NCBI GenBank assembly: GCA_035524335.1
Contig: DATKPE010000045.1
Coordinates: 1-40,943 of the forward strand
DNA length: 40,943 nt
Direction: 5' to 3'
Source of the DNA: DATKPE01 sp035524335
Lineage (GTDB): Bacteria; Bacteroidota; Ignavibacteria; UBA10030; SZUA-254
Under the pieces are notes generated by a model. That model had not been told where the DNA came from and made no database searches. It was given only the letters and a program-made list of their open reading frames with translations. Made by a program: the position numbers and the translations under genes. This document shows positions 16,190 to 24,376 of this stretch, in pieces (position 1 is the stretch's first letter; every line of letters begins with the position of its first letter).

Positions 16190-17209
16190 TTACTTCGATC
16201 CCCGGCCTTCGTCCCTGTACATTTCGACAACCGCTTTGCCGTCTTCGCCGATATACGCCCTGTACATTCCCTCAGTGTTGAAGGAAATGCCGACGCGGCC
16301 GTGACGGTCCAGGGCGATCACTCCTCCTGTCCCGCCGAGCGCACCGACCCTGGCGATGGCCGAATCCGCCGCCTTCTGAAGCGGCAGTCCGCCGTATTCC
16401 ATCAGCGCGGCGATCGTTCTGGCAACCGTCGCGCGGATGAAGTACTCGCCGTCCCCGGTGGCCGATACCCCGCACGAGCCGTTGTCCGCATACGTCCCCG
16501 CGCCGATCACGGGTGAATCGCCGATCCGTCCGGCCCGCTTGTTCGTCAGCCCCCCGGTCGACGTTCCCGCGGCAAGATTGCCGTGCATATCGAGGGCAAC
16601 ACAGCCGACCGTGCCGTGTCCGCCGCTCACGGAATCCGCGCGCAGTGCTTTTTGAAGTTCATCCCACCTCCGCTGTGTGAAAAAATATGATTCAGGCACA
16701 GTGTCGATCCCCAATTCCTTTGCAAACCGTTCCGCGCCGGCACCGGCCAGCATCACATGTTTGGACCGTTCCATCACAGCCCGCGCGAGCGATATCGGAT
16801 TCCGGATATGCCGGATCCCCGTGACGGCCCCGGCCCGCAGATGGAGTCCGTCCATGACCGAGGCGTCCAGTTCGTTCGTCCCGTCGTGCGTGAAGACCGC
16901 CCCCTTCCCGGCATTGAAGAGCGGGGAATCCTCCATGACCCTGATCGCCGCCTCCACCGCATCGAGCGCCGACCCTCCGCTCTGCAGGACCGTATACCCT
17001 GCATTGATCGCGATCGTGAGCGTGTCGCGATATCTTCGTTCAAGATCGGGCGTCATCCGGGATCGGAGTATCGTACCCGCCCCGCCGTGAATCACGATCA
17101 TCGGTTTTCCGGCGGGGGCCGGCTGTGCGACGAGCGTTCCCGCCATCGAGAGCGCGACAAAGAGTATCGCCGCCGGTGTCACGATAAGCCGCAGTGGACG
17201 AAAGGACAT
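16190..17209 (-). CDS. Isoaspartyl peptidase/L-asparaginase, periplasmic, 339 aa
   Basis: Ntn-hydrolase of the plant-type asparaginase family. The N-terminal block 'IVIHGGAGT', 'GGSALDAVEAAIRVMEDSPLFNAGKGAVF' and 'ELDASVMDG' is clear. The autocatalytic site is in 'SGGHGTVGCVALD', where the Thr of GTVG becomes the nucleophile after self-cleavage. Then 'GTSTGGLTNKRAGRIGDSPVIGAGTYAD' carries substrate-binding Arg and Asp, and 'GTGGVIALDRHG' closes the fold. It removes isoaspartyl dipeptides and hydrolyses asparagine. A Sec signal (MSFRPLRLIVTPAAILFVALSMAG) places it in the periplasm. Start at ATG 17209 is chosen because AGGAGA precedes it; the frame extends upstream to 17263 without a ribosome site. 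Confidence 0.93.
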   Translation of the reverse strand: MSFRPLRLIVTPAAILFVALSMAGTLVAQPAPAGKPMIVIHGGAGTILRSRMTPDLERRYRDTLTIAINAGYTVLQSGGSALDAVEAAIRVMEDSPLFNAGKGAVFTHDGTNELDASVMDGLHLRAGAVTGIRHIRNPISLARAVMERSKHVMLAGAGAERFAKELGIDTVPESYFFTQRRWDELQKALRADSVSGGHGTVGCVALDMHGNLAAGTSTGGLTNKRAGRIGDSPVIGAGTYADNGSCGVSATGDGEYFIRATVARTIAALMEYGGLPLQKAADSAIARVGALGGTGGVIALDRHGRVGISFNTEGMYRAYIGEDGKAVVEMYRDEGRGSK

Positions 17210-17336
17210 GGGATTCTCCTGCGATGTGTGATCCAATGTACGGAGACGGGAAGGCATTTTCAATACAACGAAGGGGGGAAGAGCTCTTCCCTTGGAAAGC
17301 TGTGCGTAAAAGCGTATCTTGGAAGGAATTCCGAAC

Positions 17337-17414
17337 GGGTGCTTAGCTCAGCCGGTTCAGAGCGTTGCCCTTACAAGGCAAAGGTCGAAGGTTCGAACCC
17401 TTCAGCACCCACCA
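17337..17414 (+). tRNA. tRNA-Val (anticodon TAC)
   Basis: GGGTGCT (17337-17343) pairs with AGCACCC (17404-17410). The anticodon stem TTGCC/GGCAA encloses CTTACAA, giving anticodon TAC at 17372-17374. The T arm contains GGTTCGAACCC. Discriminator A17411 and an encoded CCA (17412-17414) follow, unlike the tRNA-Gly in this window, which has no encoded CCA. Confidence 0.95.
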
Positions 17415-17533
17415 GTATAATGGAAAATTGTAAAGATGGCTTCCCGGTGTAATTGTGATTTCGGGTTTGGTCTTTTGGTCCGGATTTGATCTTGTGTTTC
17501 GGATTTGGGATTTGAAATTTTACACCCCCCTTC

Positions 17534-18493
17534 TCACACATGGTTCCTCAGCATCAGCTCCTTCGGATGAGGATTCAGGTAGACCTGCTCACCGATGTAC
17601 TGAACGCGGTATTTTTTGACGTAGTGGCGGATCAGCGTGAGCGGCACCACCAGCGGCAACTGCTCTTTCCGGTATTCCTCTATCAGTCCGAGAATCTCTT
17701 CCCGCTCTTCCGGACCCAGTGAACCGCGGAGAAATCCGAGAATGTGATGGAGCACGTTGGTGTTTTTTTTCGGCGTCGACATCAGCGCGAGACCTTCCAT
17801 GAACAGCGCCCCGTACTTCTGCCTCAACGCCCCCGGTGAAACGGAAGCCTGCCGCGCAACGAGACGGCCCAGCTCGACGTAGTGCTTCGGGCTGTGCGCC
17901 AGCATGAGGTATTTGTGGACCGTGTGAAAGTCGACCAGCGCGCGGCGTGACGGATTCCGGAAGAGCACCCGCAGACGGTGGTGGCTGAAAACCCGGACGA
18001 TGAAGTTTTCCCTGATCCGCGCATCGTTGAGACGTCCCTCCTCCTCCACGGGGACAAGGGGAAGCGCCTGCAGGAACGCGCTGGCAAAAAGACCTGTGCC
18101 GCTCCTGGCGGGAGCTCCCTGCCCGGCATAAACCCTGACCCGGGTCACACCACAGCTCGGCGAATTGCTCTTGAAGATGAATCCGTCGAGATCCATCGGG
18201 GAAAGCTCCGCCGCTTTCCGTGCGGCGTACTCTTCCATTCGTGCGGTCCAGTCTTCACCGCTCCGGAGACCCACCATCCGCGGCCTGGCCGGAGATCCGA
18301 CGAGGCGGACCGATTCACGCGGAACACCCATGCCGACCTCCAGCTCCGGGCAGACCGGAACCCAGTCGACATGCCCGCCCAGGACATCGGTCAGAAACCG
18401 TTCACGCTTGTGCCCTCCGTCGAAGCGCACGTTCTCGCCGAGCAGACACATGCTGACGCCGAGCCGGGGCCGGTCAATAATCGGATTCTGCAT
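17534..18493 (-). CDS. DUF523-DUF1722 fusion protein (YbgA-like), 319 aa
   Basis: The N-terminal DUF523 part (about 1-155) shows 'GVSMCLLGENVRFDGGHKR', 'VPVCPELEVGMGVPRESVRL' and 'SNSPSCGVTRVRVY', with its conserved cysteines. The C-terminal DUF1722 part (about 175-310) shows 'FHTVHKYLMLAHSPKHY', 'LGRLV' and 'NVLHHILGFLRGSL'. Fusions of this kind recur beside photolyase genes and in B12-photoreceptor regulons, where they are thought to help light-stress responses; the activity is unknown. Start at ATG 18493 with AGGTA upstream; the frame extends further but would overlap the preceding gene. Last gene of the carH-phr unit, 79 bp after the epimerase gene. Confidence 0.88.
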   Translation of the reverse strand: MQNPIIDRPRLGVSMCLLGENVRFDGGHKRERFLTDVLGGHVDWVPVCPELEVGMGVPRESVRLVGSPARPRMVGLRSGEDWTARMEEYAARKAAELSPMDLDGFIFKSNSPSCGVTRVRVYAGQGAPARSGTGLFASAFLQALPLVPVEEEGRLNDARIRENFIVRVFSHHRLRVLFRNPSRRALVDFHTVHKYLMLAHSPKHYVELGRLVARQASVSPGALRQKYGALFMEGLALMSTPKKNTNVLHHILGFLRGSLGPEEREEILGLIEEYRKEQLPLVVPLTLIRHYVKKYRVQYIGEQVYLNPHPKELMLRNHV

Positions 18494-18572
18494 TACCTGT
18501 ACGCGGGGAAAAAGGGTAAAACCGGGAATGAGCCATTGAACAGTCTGATCATGCGCGGATCCGCATTCCGGG

Positions 18573-19499
18573 TCAGCGCCGGCCCGCGGGAGCCAGGATC
18601 GACCTGAGGGCTCCTTCGAGGACCGGGTGGACAAACCCGAACTTGGCGTCGACGAGTTTTTTGGGGATGATCTTCTGGCCGGTCAGGAACATTTCCGCCA
18701 TCTCGCCGAGAACGATCCGGAGAATGCCGGCCGGAACGGGAGCCCAGCACGGCTTGTCGAGCACTTTGCCGAGGGTGGTGCTGAAGTCCTTCAGCGACAC
18801 CGCCTGCGGGGCGGCCACGTTGATGGGGCCGGTGAGATAGGGATTTTCGAGCGCTTCGATGATCGCCCGGACCGCATCCTCCCGGTGAACCCAGGGAAAC
18901 CACTGTTCCCCCTCTCCCAGCCATCCTCCGGCGTACAGACGGAACGGCAGGACGAGCCTCGGGAGGGCGCCGCCGCCGCTGTCGAGCACCACGCCGAATC
19001 TCATGAGGGCGGTCCGCACACCCGCATCGGCGGCCGGTGCGGTTTCCTGCTCCCAGCTTCCGGTGAGCGTCGCCAGAAAGTCGCTCCCCCGCGGTGCGGA
19101 TTCGGTCACGTCGAATTTCTTCACATCGCCGTAGAAACCGACCGCCGAGGCGTTGATGAGGACGAACGGTTTCCGCGGGCTCCGGACGATCGCGTCGACA
19201 AGCGCTTTCGTCGGCTCGATTCTGCTCTTCAGCAGAAGTTCCTTCCGCTGTGCCGTCCACCTCCCGCCGGCCACGGAGGCTCCGGTCAGGTTGATCACGG
19301 CGTCGGCACCGGCGACATGGCCGGCCCATCCGCCGACCGAGTGACCGTCCCACCGTTCGACGTTGACGGATCCGCCGGAGAGCGTACCGATCCGCGACGG
19401 ATCCCGGGAGAGGACCACGACCTTGTGGCCGTCGATCACGAGGCCATGGAGAAGCGCACTGCCGATGAAACCGGTACCGCCGGCGAGCACGATCTTCAT
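18573..19499 (-). CDS. TIGR01777 family NAD(P)-dependent epimerase-like protein, 308 aa
   Basis: Extended SDR fold: the Rossmann motif GGTGFIGSAL is at 7-16, 'GADAVINLTGASVAGGRWT' is the family signature, 'INASAVGFYG' holds the Tyr of the active-site region, and 'FPWVHREDAVRAIIEAL' and 'GPINVAAPQAVSLKDF' follow. The C-terminal DUF1731 part ends 'KFGFVHPVLEGALRSIL'. Relatives (SDR39U1, YfcH) have no firmly assigned substrate. It starts 3 bp after the SRPBCC gene stop, so translation is probably coupled. Its company in light-regulated clusters makes a role in repair or photoprotective metabolism plausible but unproven. Confidence 0.92.
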   Translation of the reverse strand: MKIVLAGGTGFIGSALLHGLVIDGHKVVVLSRDPSRIGTLSGGSVNVERWDGHSVGGWAGHVAGADAVINLTGASVAGGRWTAQRKELLLKSRIEPTKALVDAIVRSPRKPFVLINASAVGFYGDVKKFDVTESAPRGSDFLATLTGSWEQETAPAADAGVRTALMRFGVVLDSGGGALPRLVLPFRLYAGGWLGEGEQWFPWVHREDAVRAIIEALENPYLTGPINVAAPQAVSLKDFSTTLGKVLDKPCWAPVPAGILRIVLGEMAEMFLTGQKIIPKKLVDAKFGFVHPVLEGALRSILAPAGRR

Positions 19500-19502
19500 C
19501 TG

Positions 19503-20030
19503 TCAGTTACCCCTTTCCACGAGAGCTGGTTTCGCGTGCGGATTCGCAAAGAGGGATGCGATGACTGAACGCCGGTACCGGAAGATCTCTTCCAGTTTCG
19601 GCCGCACGAGCAATGGATGTGCCATCCGTCCCGCATTGCCGAACGGAAGGAGATACCGGACTTCGTCCCGAACCAGCGTCTCCTCCCCGACCGGGATAAA
19701 GGTGTGGGTGTGGCGCCAGAACGCATACGGGCCGATCAACTGTTCATCGGTGAACGACGAGAGAGGCACAAATTCGGAAATAAGCGTCCTCCACCGGACC
19801 CTGACGCCCAAAATCCTGATCGAATAGTCAATCAGCGCGCCCTTCCGCATTTCGACCGGGGCCGGTGTCAGCATGCGGAACCCCAGAGAGGCGGGGGTGA
19901 TCAGCCCGAGATTTTCGGGCCGGGCGAAAAACGCGAACACCTTCTCCACCGGCCCCGGGACAGTCTGCTCGTCGCGGAGGATATACGGCACAGATCCGCC
20001 GGAAGGCACAGTGGGTCGGATGCTGGTCAT
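19503..20030 (-). CDS. SRPBCC family protein (START-like ligand-binding fold), 175 aa
   Basis: The pattern of the SRPBCC/cyclase-dehydrase family is visible: 'RDEQTVPGPVEKVFAFFARPENLGLITPASLGFRML' opens the helix-grip fold, 'IDYSIRILGVRVRWRTLISEF' and 'YAFWRHTHTFIPVGEETLVRDEVRYLLPFG' are the central strands, and the C-terminal helix is 'KLEEIFRYRRSVIASLF'. Such proteins bind hydrophobic ligands and have no universal activity. This subfamily is a regular neighbour of TIGR01777 epimerases and photolyases. It starts 7 bp after the photolyase stop codon, consistent with one transcript. Confidence 0.88.
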   Translation of the reverse strand: MTSIRPTVPSGGSVPYILRDEQTVPGPVEKVFAFFARPENLGLITPASLGFRMLTPAPVEMRKGALIDYSIRILGVRVRWRTLISEFVPLSSFTDEQLIGPYAFWRHTHTFIPVGEETLVRDEVRYLLPFGNAGRMAHPLLVRPKLEEIFRYRRSVIASLFANPHAKPALVERGN

Positions 20031-20037
20031 CCGTTTC

Positions 20038-21606
20038 TCAGACCCGGCTGGAGTGGTTCGGCTTCTCCGACCGGAGCGGAGAGCGCTCGGTTTTTTTCCC
20101 CGTCAGCGACACAGGATGGTGATCCCGCTGAAAGAAGGAGACGGCGGTGGGAACCGACACCGTCTGCCGGTTTCGAAGAGCGCCGAAGCTCTTGATGGTC
20201 ATCCTGCGCTGTTCCTCGTGATTCACGACGGGGAAGGGGTATTGTTTTCCGATCACGCAGCCGGTGCGGCGCTGAATTTCGATCGGCATGTTCCACGGCT
20301 CATGGATATACTGGTCGGGGACCCGGGCAAGTTCCGGCACATAGTACCGGACATAGGCGCCGGAGGCGTCGAATTTCTTCCCCTGGACGACGGGATTGAA
20401 GATTCTGAACCAGGGCTGGGCGTCGGTGCCGGACCCTGCGCACCACTGCCATCCCCCGTTGTTCAGCGCGATGTCGCTGTCGAGGAGGCGTGAGGTGAAA
20501 TATTCCTCCCCCCGTTTCCAGTGGATCCGCATGTCCTTGGTGAGGAAGCTCGCCGTGATCATTCTCCCGCGGTTATGCATCCATCCCTCCTTGTTGAGCT
20601 GGCGCATCGCGGCGTCGACGATCGGGTAGCCGGTGCGGCCTTCGCACCAGGCAAGATACCAGTCTTCCCGCTCTGTCCACGCCAGTTCATCGAATGCGGG
20701 TTTGAAGGAGGAATTGAGGACATGCGGAAAGTGGGCGAGTATCTGATAATAGAACTCGCGCCAGATGATCTGGTCGAGAAAGGCGTCGAGGCCTTCGCGC
20801 TGGAGGCCGCGGAAGGTCCGTTCTGCTTCGTGGAGCGCCGCGTACAGCGTCCGGGGACTGATCGCCCCGATGGCGAGGTGATGCGAAAACCTCGAGGTGC
20901 CGTCGATCGCGAGGAGATCACGCTGACGGTGATATGCGCTGATACCGCCGGCAATGAACTTTTTGATGGCCGTCGCGCCTTCATCCTCGCCGGTATGCAC
21001 CACGCGGAGTTGTTCGATGCCGGAGGGCGGTTTGGCGGGAAGCGGAATACGCCCCGGGTCCAGAACCGGCGTGCGCATGTGCTGGATTCTCGGCAGAGGC
21101 GGGGGAATCTCCCCCTTGCGGCGCCGCCAGGCGTTCCGGTACGGCGTAAAAATGGTGTAGGGCTTGTCGCCGCCGGCCGGCATGATCTGATCGGGCGAGA
21201 AGACCACCAGATCGTTGAACTGCCGCCACATTTTTCCCTCAGCTTCGAGGAACACTCTCAGTTTTTCGTCCGACCGCCGGACGTCGGGGTGATACTGGAG
21301 GGTCGAATAGACGCCGGCCGCATCCGTTTCCCGGATGAGCTCGGCGAAAACCGCCGCGGGGTCGCCGGTGCGGATGATCAGTTCGCCGCCGGCGACACGG
21401 AGCTTCTGCCGGAGAACCCCGAGTCCTTCAGCGATCATTCTGTGCTTGCCGGGATTCCGGCGGGCAGCCTCCGGATTGAGGATGTAGACCGGGATGACCT
21501 CGCGGGCGTCCTGGACCGCGGTCCAGAGCGCGAGATTGTCGTTGATCCGCAGTTCCCGCCTGAGCCAGACGATGATGCGATGAACGTTTTTCTGTGATGT
21601 GGACAT
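20038..21606 (-). CDS. phrB: Deoxyribodipyrimidine photolyase (class I), 522 aa
   Basis: The N-terminal antenna-cofactor domain opens 'IIVWLRRELRINDNLALW' (residues 10-27). The C-terminal FAD domain contains 'TSRFSHHLAIGAISPRTLYAAL', 'DQIIWREFYYQIL', 'GYPIVDAAMRQLNKEGWMHNRGRM' and 'LNNGGWQWCAGSGTDAQPWF', followed by RIFNP. These match FAD- and DNA-binding elements of class I CPD photolyases, which use blue light to split pyrimidine dimers. Length 522 is slightly above the usual 450-480 because of a C-terminal tail (after about 485) rich in Ser/Arg. It lies 19 bp after the carH-like gene in the same direction, supporting light-controlled expression. A (6-4) photolyase or cryptochrome is less likely from the motifs. 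Confidence 0.93.
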   Translation of the reverse strand: MSTSQKNVHRIIVWLRRELRINDNLALWTAVQDAREVIPVYILNPEAARRNPGKHRMIAEGLGVLRQKLRVAGGELIIRTGDPAAVFAELIRETDAAGVYSTLQYHPDVRRSDEKLRVFLEAEGKMWRQFNDLVVFSPDQIMPAGGDKPYTIFTPYRNAWRRRKGEIPPPLPRIQHMRTPVLDPGRIPLPAKPPSGIEQLRVVHTGEDEGATAIKKFIAGGISAYHRQRDLLAIDGTSRFSHHLAIGAISPRTLYAALHEAERTFRGLQREGLDAFLDQIIWREFYYQILAHFPHVLNSSFKPAFDELAWTEREDWYLAWCEGRTGYPIVDAAMRQLNKEGWMHNRGRMITASFLTKDMRIHWKRGEEYFTSRLLDSDIALNNGGWQWCAGSGTDAQPWFRIFNPVVQGKKFDASGAYVRYYVPELARVPDQYIHEPWNMPIEIQRRTGCVIGKQYPFPVVNHEEQRRMTIKSFGALRNRQTVSVPTAVSFFQRDHHPVSLTGKKTERSPLRSEKPNHSSRV

Positions 21607-21625
21607 TGCCGTGCCGCTGATGATG

Positions 21626-22561
21626 TTAGTGATTGTTGGCCGGAACGCCGGCCTCGGAATTCTTTTTCGGACCCGGACGGAGACCGAACCGGTCCCTGAC
21701 GAACTGCAGTATGCCGGTCAGCGTCTCGCCAATGAAATCACAACCGAGTTCCTCCTTCGGATATTTCCTCAGGAAGAGACCGCCGCAGGTCAGCGTGACG
21801 CCGAACGACCTGCAGACCGCGCCGAAATCCCGGAACTGACCCGCCCGGCCGTCCTGGAGATCGTCGAACGTCGCCGAGAGACAGACCAGATCGGCCTTCG
21901 ACGGACGGAGGAACGACGCGAGCGTCGTAAAGGGGGTGTTCGCGCCGAGGTATTCCACATTCCATCCCTCCGATTCGAGACTCACCGCAAGACAGCGGAG
22001 ACCGATCTCATGGTATTCACCCTCGGGACAGGCGCAGATCGCGGTCCTGCCGTTCGCCGTTTTCCGGTGCAGTTCGGGAGCGAGCCGGATGATCCCCTCC
22101 ATGACGGCGTGGGACGCCCGGTGCTCCTGGTTGATCTCGATTTCGTTCGACATCCAGAGCTCGCCGATCCGGGCCATCGCAGGCCGGATGATCTCGTCCG
22201 TAATGCGGAAGAGCGGGAGATGGTGCCGCGAACAGCAGAGCAGAAGATCGAAGACGCCTGCGCTGTCGCCGTGCATCGCCTTCATGCGGAGGCGTTCCGA
22301 CAGTCGAGCGTAGTTCTTCGTGAGAATGGCGATCTCGATCTGCTCCTGTTCCCTCCGCGAGCCGTTCGCGGGAAGCACACCCGGAATTTCGTAATGATGA
22401 TGCTCTGCGAATGCGATGACGTCCCGCATCAGAAATTTGCGGTGCCCGCCGAGGGTCTTCGTGCACGGAATCTTGCCGCAGTCCGCCCATCGCTTGATCG
22501 TCGTTTCCGTCACGGTGAACATTGCGGCCAGCTCCTGCGTCGAAAGCGTACTCTGCCCCAT
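21626..22561 (-). CDS. carH: CarH/LitR-type B12-dependent photoreceptor repressor, 311 aa
   Basis: A MerR-type winged helix occupies residues 5-47 ('LSTQELAAMFTVTETTIKRW', 'LGGHRKF'). The helical B12-binding bundle (about 75-165) contains W136 followed nine residues later by E146-H147, the W-x9-EH signature of CarH that packs over the adenosyl group. The B12-binding Rossmann domain (about 172-295) carries E182-x-H184-x-x-G187, whose His should coordinate cobalt. In known members the dark tetramer with adenosylcobalamin represses, and light breaks the Co-C bond and releases DNA. It heads the operon with photolyase. No clear ribosome site precedes ATG 22561; a strong promoter with a repeat operator lies upstream. 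Confidence 0.88.
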   Translation of the reverse strand: MGQSTLSTQELAAMFTVTETTIKRWADCGKIPCTKTLGGHRKFLMRDVIAFAEHHHYEIPGVLPANGSRREQEQIEIAILTKNYARLSERLRMKAMHGDSAGVFDLLLCCSRHHLPLFRITDEIIRPAMARIGELWMSNEIEINQEHRASHAVMEGIIRLAPELHRKTANGRTAICACPEGEYHEIGLRCLAVSLESEGWNVEYLGANTPFTTLASFLRPSKADLVCLSATFDDLQDGRAGQFRDFGAVCRSFGVTLTCGGLFLRKYPKEELGCDFIGETLTGILQFVRDRFGLRPGPKKNSEAGVPANNH

Positions 22562-22587
22562 AGAACGGTATACGGAAAAAAGTGGTT

Positions 22588-22614
22588 TTATATTCGAAAT
22601 GTTCGATTTGTACG
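22588..22614 (-). promoter_or_regulatory. Candidate CarH operator: three 9-bp direct repeats
   Basis: On the minus strand CGTACAAAT, CGAACATTT and CGAATATAA follow one another without gaps (22614-22606, 22605-22597, 22596-22588). They begin five bases downstream of the -10 box and cover the predicted transcription start, the position expected for a repressor. CarH tetramers are known to bind arrays of direct repeats, though with about 11-bp spacing in the studied case, so the 9-bp period is a difference. Confidence 0.45.
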
Positions 22615-22618
22615 ATAT

Positions 22619-22647
22619 AATATATTGAATTCGGACAATTTAGTCAA
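22619..22647 (-). promoter_or_regulatory. Promoter of the carH-phr operon
   Basis: On the minus strand TTGACT (22647-22642) is followed after exactly 17 bases by TATATT (22624-22619). Start of transcription would fall near 22612, about 50 bases before the carH ATG. Confidence 0.6.
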
Positions 22648-22718
22648 GATAAATAATTGATAAATTTTGGATTATTTACGGTAAGACTTTACATTGTAAG
22701 AGGTTATTTGATTCCGCG

Positions 22719-23525
22719 ATGATCATCGAGCATATCGACAGTCTGGAAAAACCGGAGCTTCTTCCGTATCGAACGCTCCGCCGGCCGGCGGACCACAGAG
22801 ATCAGGGGATTTTCGTCGCCGAAGGGGCCAAGGTCGTCCACCGTCTCCTTCAGTCGGAGATCGAACTTCTTTCGGTCCTCTGTTCGCCGGAAAGGCTCCC
22901 CGCCGTGGAAACTCTTCTCCGGAAGCGCGATGTGACGGTCTTTCTTGCTCCGCGGGAGGTTCTCGAGACGATCGTCGGCTTCGATCTCCATCAGGGGATC
23001 ATGGCCGTTGCAAAGGTGCCGGCGTCGCCGCCGCTCGACCGCTTTATCGCCGGCCTGGGGAGCGATGCGGTCCTGGTGGCGCTTGACGGGCTTGCCAACG
23101 CGGAAAATGTCGGGGTGGTGGTGCGGAACTGCGGGGCGCTCGGGGTATCCGCCGTTCTCGTCGGGGAAACGTCCAGCAGTCCCTATCTCCGCCGGGCGGT
23201 GCGGAATTCGATGGGAGCCGTCTTCCGGCTCCCCGTCTTTCATACCAGCGATCTGGCGGGCGCCATCCGGTCGGTGCTTGTGCCGCACGGGTTTCGCACC
23301 TGCGCGGCGGATCCTTCAGGCCGGACAATTCTTGCCGATGCCGATCTGGGGGGAAAAATCTGTTTTGTTTTCGGGAGTGAAGGAACCGGCCTGACGGCCC
23401 CGGTGCGGGCCGCATGCGGTGAGCTGATTGCGATTCCGATGACGAACGACGTCGACTCTCTGAACGTCGCCAGCGCGAGCGCGGTGATCCTCTATGAGCT
23501 TTTCCGCCGGCGACAGCGGCGGTAA
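22719..23525 (+). CDS. TrmH/SpoU family RNA 2'-O-methyltransferase, 268 aa
   Basis: The substrate-binding N-terminal domain (about 1-105) includes 'IFVAEGAKVVHRLLQSE'. The SPOUT knot has the three family motifs: motif 1 'LANAENVGVVVRNCGALGV' (about 124-142), motif 2 'CFVFGSEGTGL' (about 215-226) and motif 3 'IAIPMTNDVDSLNVASASAV' (about 236-255). These bind SAM and carry the catalytic Arg and Asn. The target, ribose 2'-OH of a tRNA or rRNA base, cannot be told from sequence. It diverges from carH with a 157-bp shared AT-rich region. Start ATG 22719 fits the domain start. Confidence 0.9.
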   Translation: MIIEHIDSLEKPELLPYRTLRRPADHRDQGIFVAEGAKVVHRLLQSEIELLSVLCSPERLPAVETLLRKRDVTVFLAPREVLETIVGFDLHQGIMAVAKVPASPPLDRFIAGLGSDAVLVALDGLANAENVGVVVRNCGALGVSAVLVGETSSSPYLRRAVRNSMGAVFRLPVFHTSDLAGAIRSVLVPHGFRTCAADPSGRTILADADLGGKICFVFGSEGTGLTAPVRAACGELIAIPMTNDVDSLNVASASAVILYELFRRRQRR

Positions 23526-23538
23526 TGCATTCTGCCGG

Positions 23539-23964
23539 TCAGAGCGTTTCGATGATCTCGCGGGAGGAAAAGAAGAAAGCGATTTCGATGAGGCCGTTCT
23601 CCGCCGAATCGGATCCATGAACGATATTTTCGCCCTTGCTGTCGGCAAAAAGTTTGCGGATCGTGCCGGGGGCGGCATCCTTCGGGTCGGTCGCTCCGAT
23701 CAGCGCGCGGAAATCGGCGACGGCGTTCTCCTTTTCGAGCGCGATCGGCACGCAGGCGCCCGAGCACATGAATTCGACCAGGCTGTTGAAGAACGGCCTG
23801 CCGCGGTGGACGGCGTAAAAGCCGCCGGCTGTTTCGGTCGTGAGACGGATTTTTTTCATGCCGATGATCCGGAACCCCGCCTTCTCGATGCGTGCGATGA
23901 CCTCACCGGTTAGATTCTTCCGGACGCAGTCCGGTTTCAGGATTGCAAGCGTGCGTTCTGCCAC
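23539..23964 (-). CDS. ndk: Nucleoside diphosphate kinase, 141 aa
   Basis: It opens 'RTLAILKPDCVRKNLTGEVIARIEKAGF', the invariant start with the nucleotide-binding Lys. It keeps 'GGFYAVHRGRPFFNSLVEFMCSG' and the phosphorylated His in 'NIVHGSDSAENG'. The length of 141 is normal. It transfers the gamma phosphate from ATP to other nucleoside diphosphates through a phosphohistidine. The last base-pairs converge with the methyltransferase gene (13 bp between stops). 'GATDPKDAAPGTIRKLFAD' matches the family except for a shorter 'R(Y/F)...' part. Confidence 0.95.
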   Translation of the reverse strand: MAERTLAILKPDCVRKNLTGEVIARIEKAGFRIIGMKKIRLTTETAGGFYAVHRGRPFFNSLVEFMCSGACVPIALEKENAVADFRALIGATDPKDAAPGTIRKLFADSKGENIVHGSDSAENGLIEIAFFFSSREIIETL

Positions 23965-24003
23965 AAATGACTCCGTTGGTTGATGGATGATGATTCGATC
24001 AGT

Positions 24004-24369
24004 TTATTCGGTCGGATAGGCCCGTGCGACCCATTCGCGCCAGCCGCCGCTCATGGAACGCACGTTGGTGTAACCCATTTTCTGAAGATTGTCCGCCGCA
24101 AGCGCCGATCTGAACCCGCCTCCGCAGTAGAGGACGATCTCCGCCGATTTGTCCGGGATCTCCCGGGTGATATCGCGTTCGATGACCCCCCTGCCGATGT
24201 GCCTCGCGCCGGCGATATGTCCGGCATCCCATTCGCGGTCTTCCCGTGTGTCGACCAGAATCATCCCCTCCCCTTTCGCCTGGCGCGACCTGACCTCTTC
24301 GGGAGTGATCTCCCTGATCCGCTTTTTTGCATCGTCCACGAGACGGACGAATTCTTCAGCATGCTTCAT
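24004..24369 (-). CDS. Rhodanese-like domain protein, 121 aa
   Basis: Single rhodanese domain. 'ITPEEVRSRQAKGEGMILVDTREDREWDAGHIAGARHIGRG' is the N-terminal half, and the active-site loop is 'VLYCGGGFRSALAADNLQKMGYTNV', with the catalytic Cys in CGGGFRS. 'SMSGGWREWV' closes the fold. Such proteins carry persulfide sulfur to acceptors. There is no signal peptide, so it is cytoplasmic. The gene starts 7 bp after sucD ends and may be on the same transcript. Confidence 0.92.
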   Translation of the reverse strand: MKHAEEFVRLVDDAKKRIREITPEEVRSRQAKGEGMILVDTREDREWDAGHIAGARHIGRGVIERDITREIPDKSAEIVLYCGGGFRSALAADNLQKMGYTNVRSMSGGWREWVARAYPTE

Positions 24370-24376
24370 GTTTCCT

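Noticed and set aside
15649..16230. 193 aa minus-strand frame opposite the DoxX-like gene
   Set aside because: The plus-strand frame has clear DoxX membrane segments; the opposite frame is highly charged with no recognisable feature.
17455..17520. GGATTTG-like repeats after tRNA-Val
   Set aside because: Irregular low-complexity T/G-rich sequence without fixed period; I see no evidence for a functional element.
18627..21597. Long plus-strand frames opposite the epimerase and photolyase genes
   Set aside because: Antisense shadows of well-identified proteins, with low-complexity charged composition.
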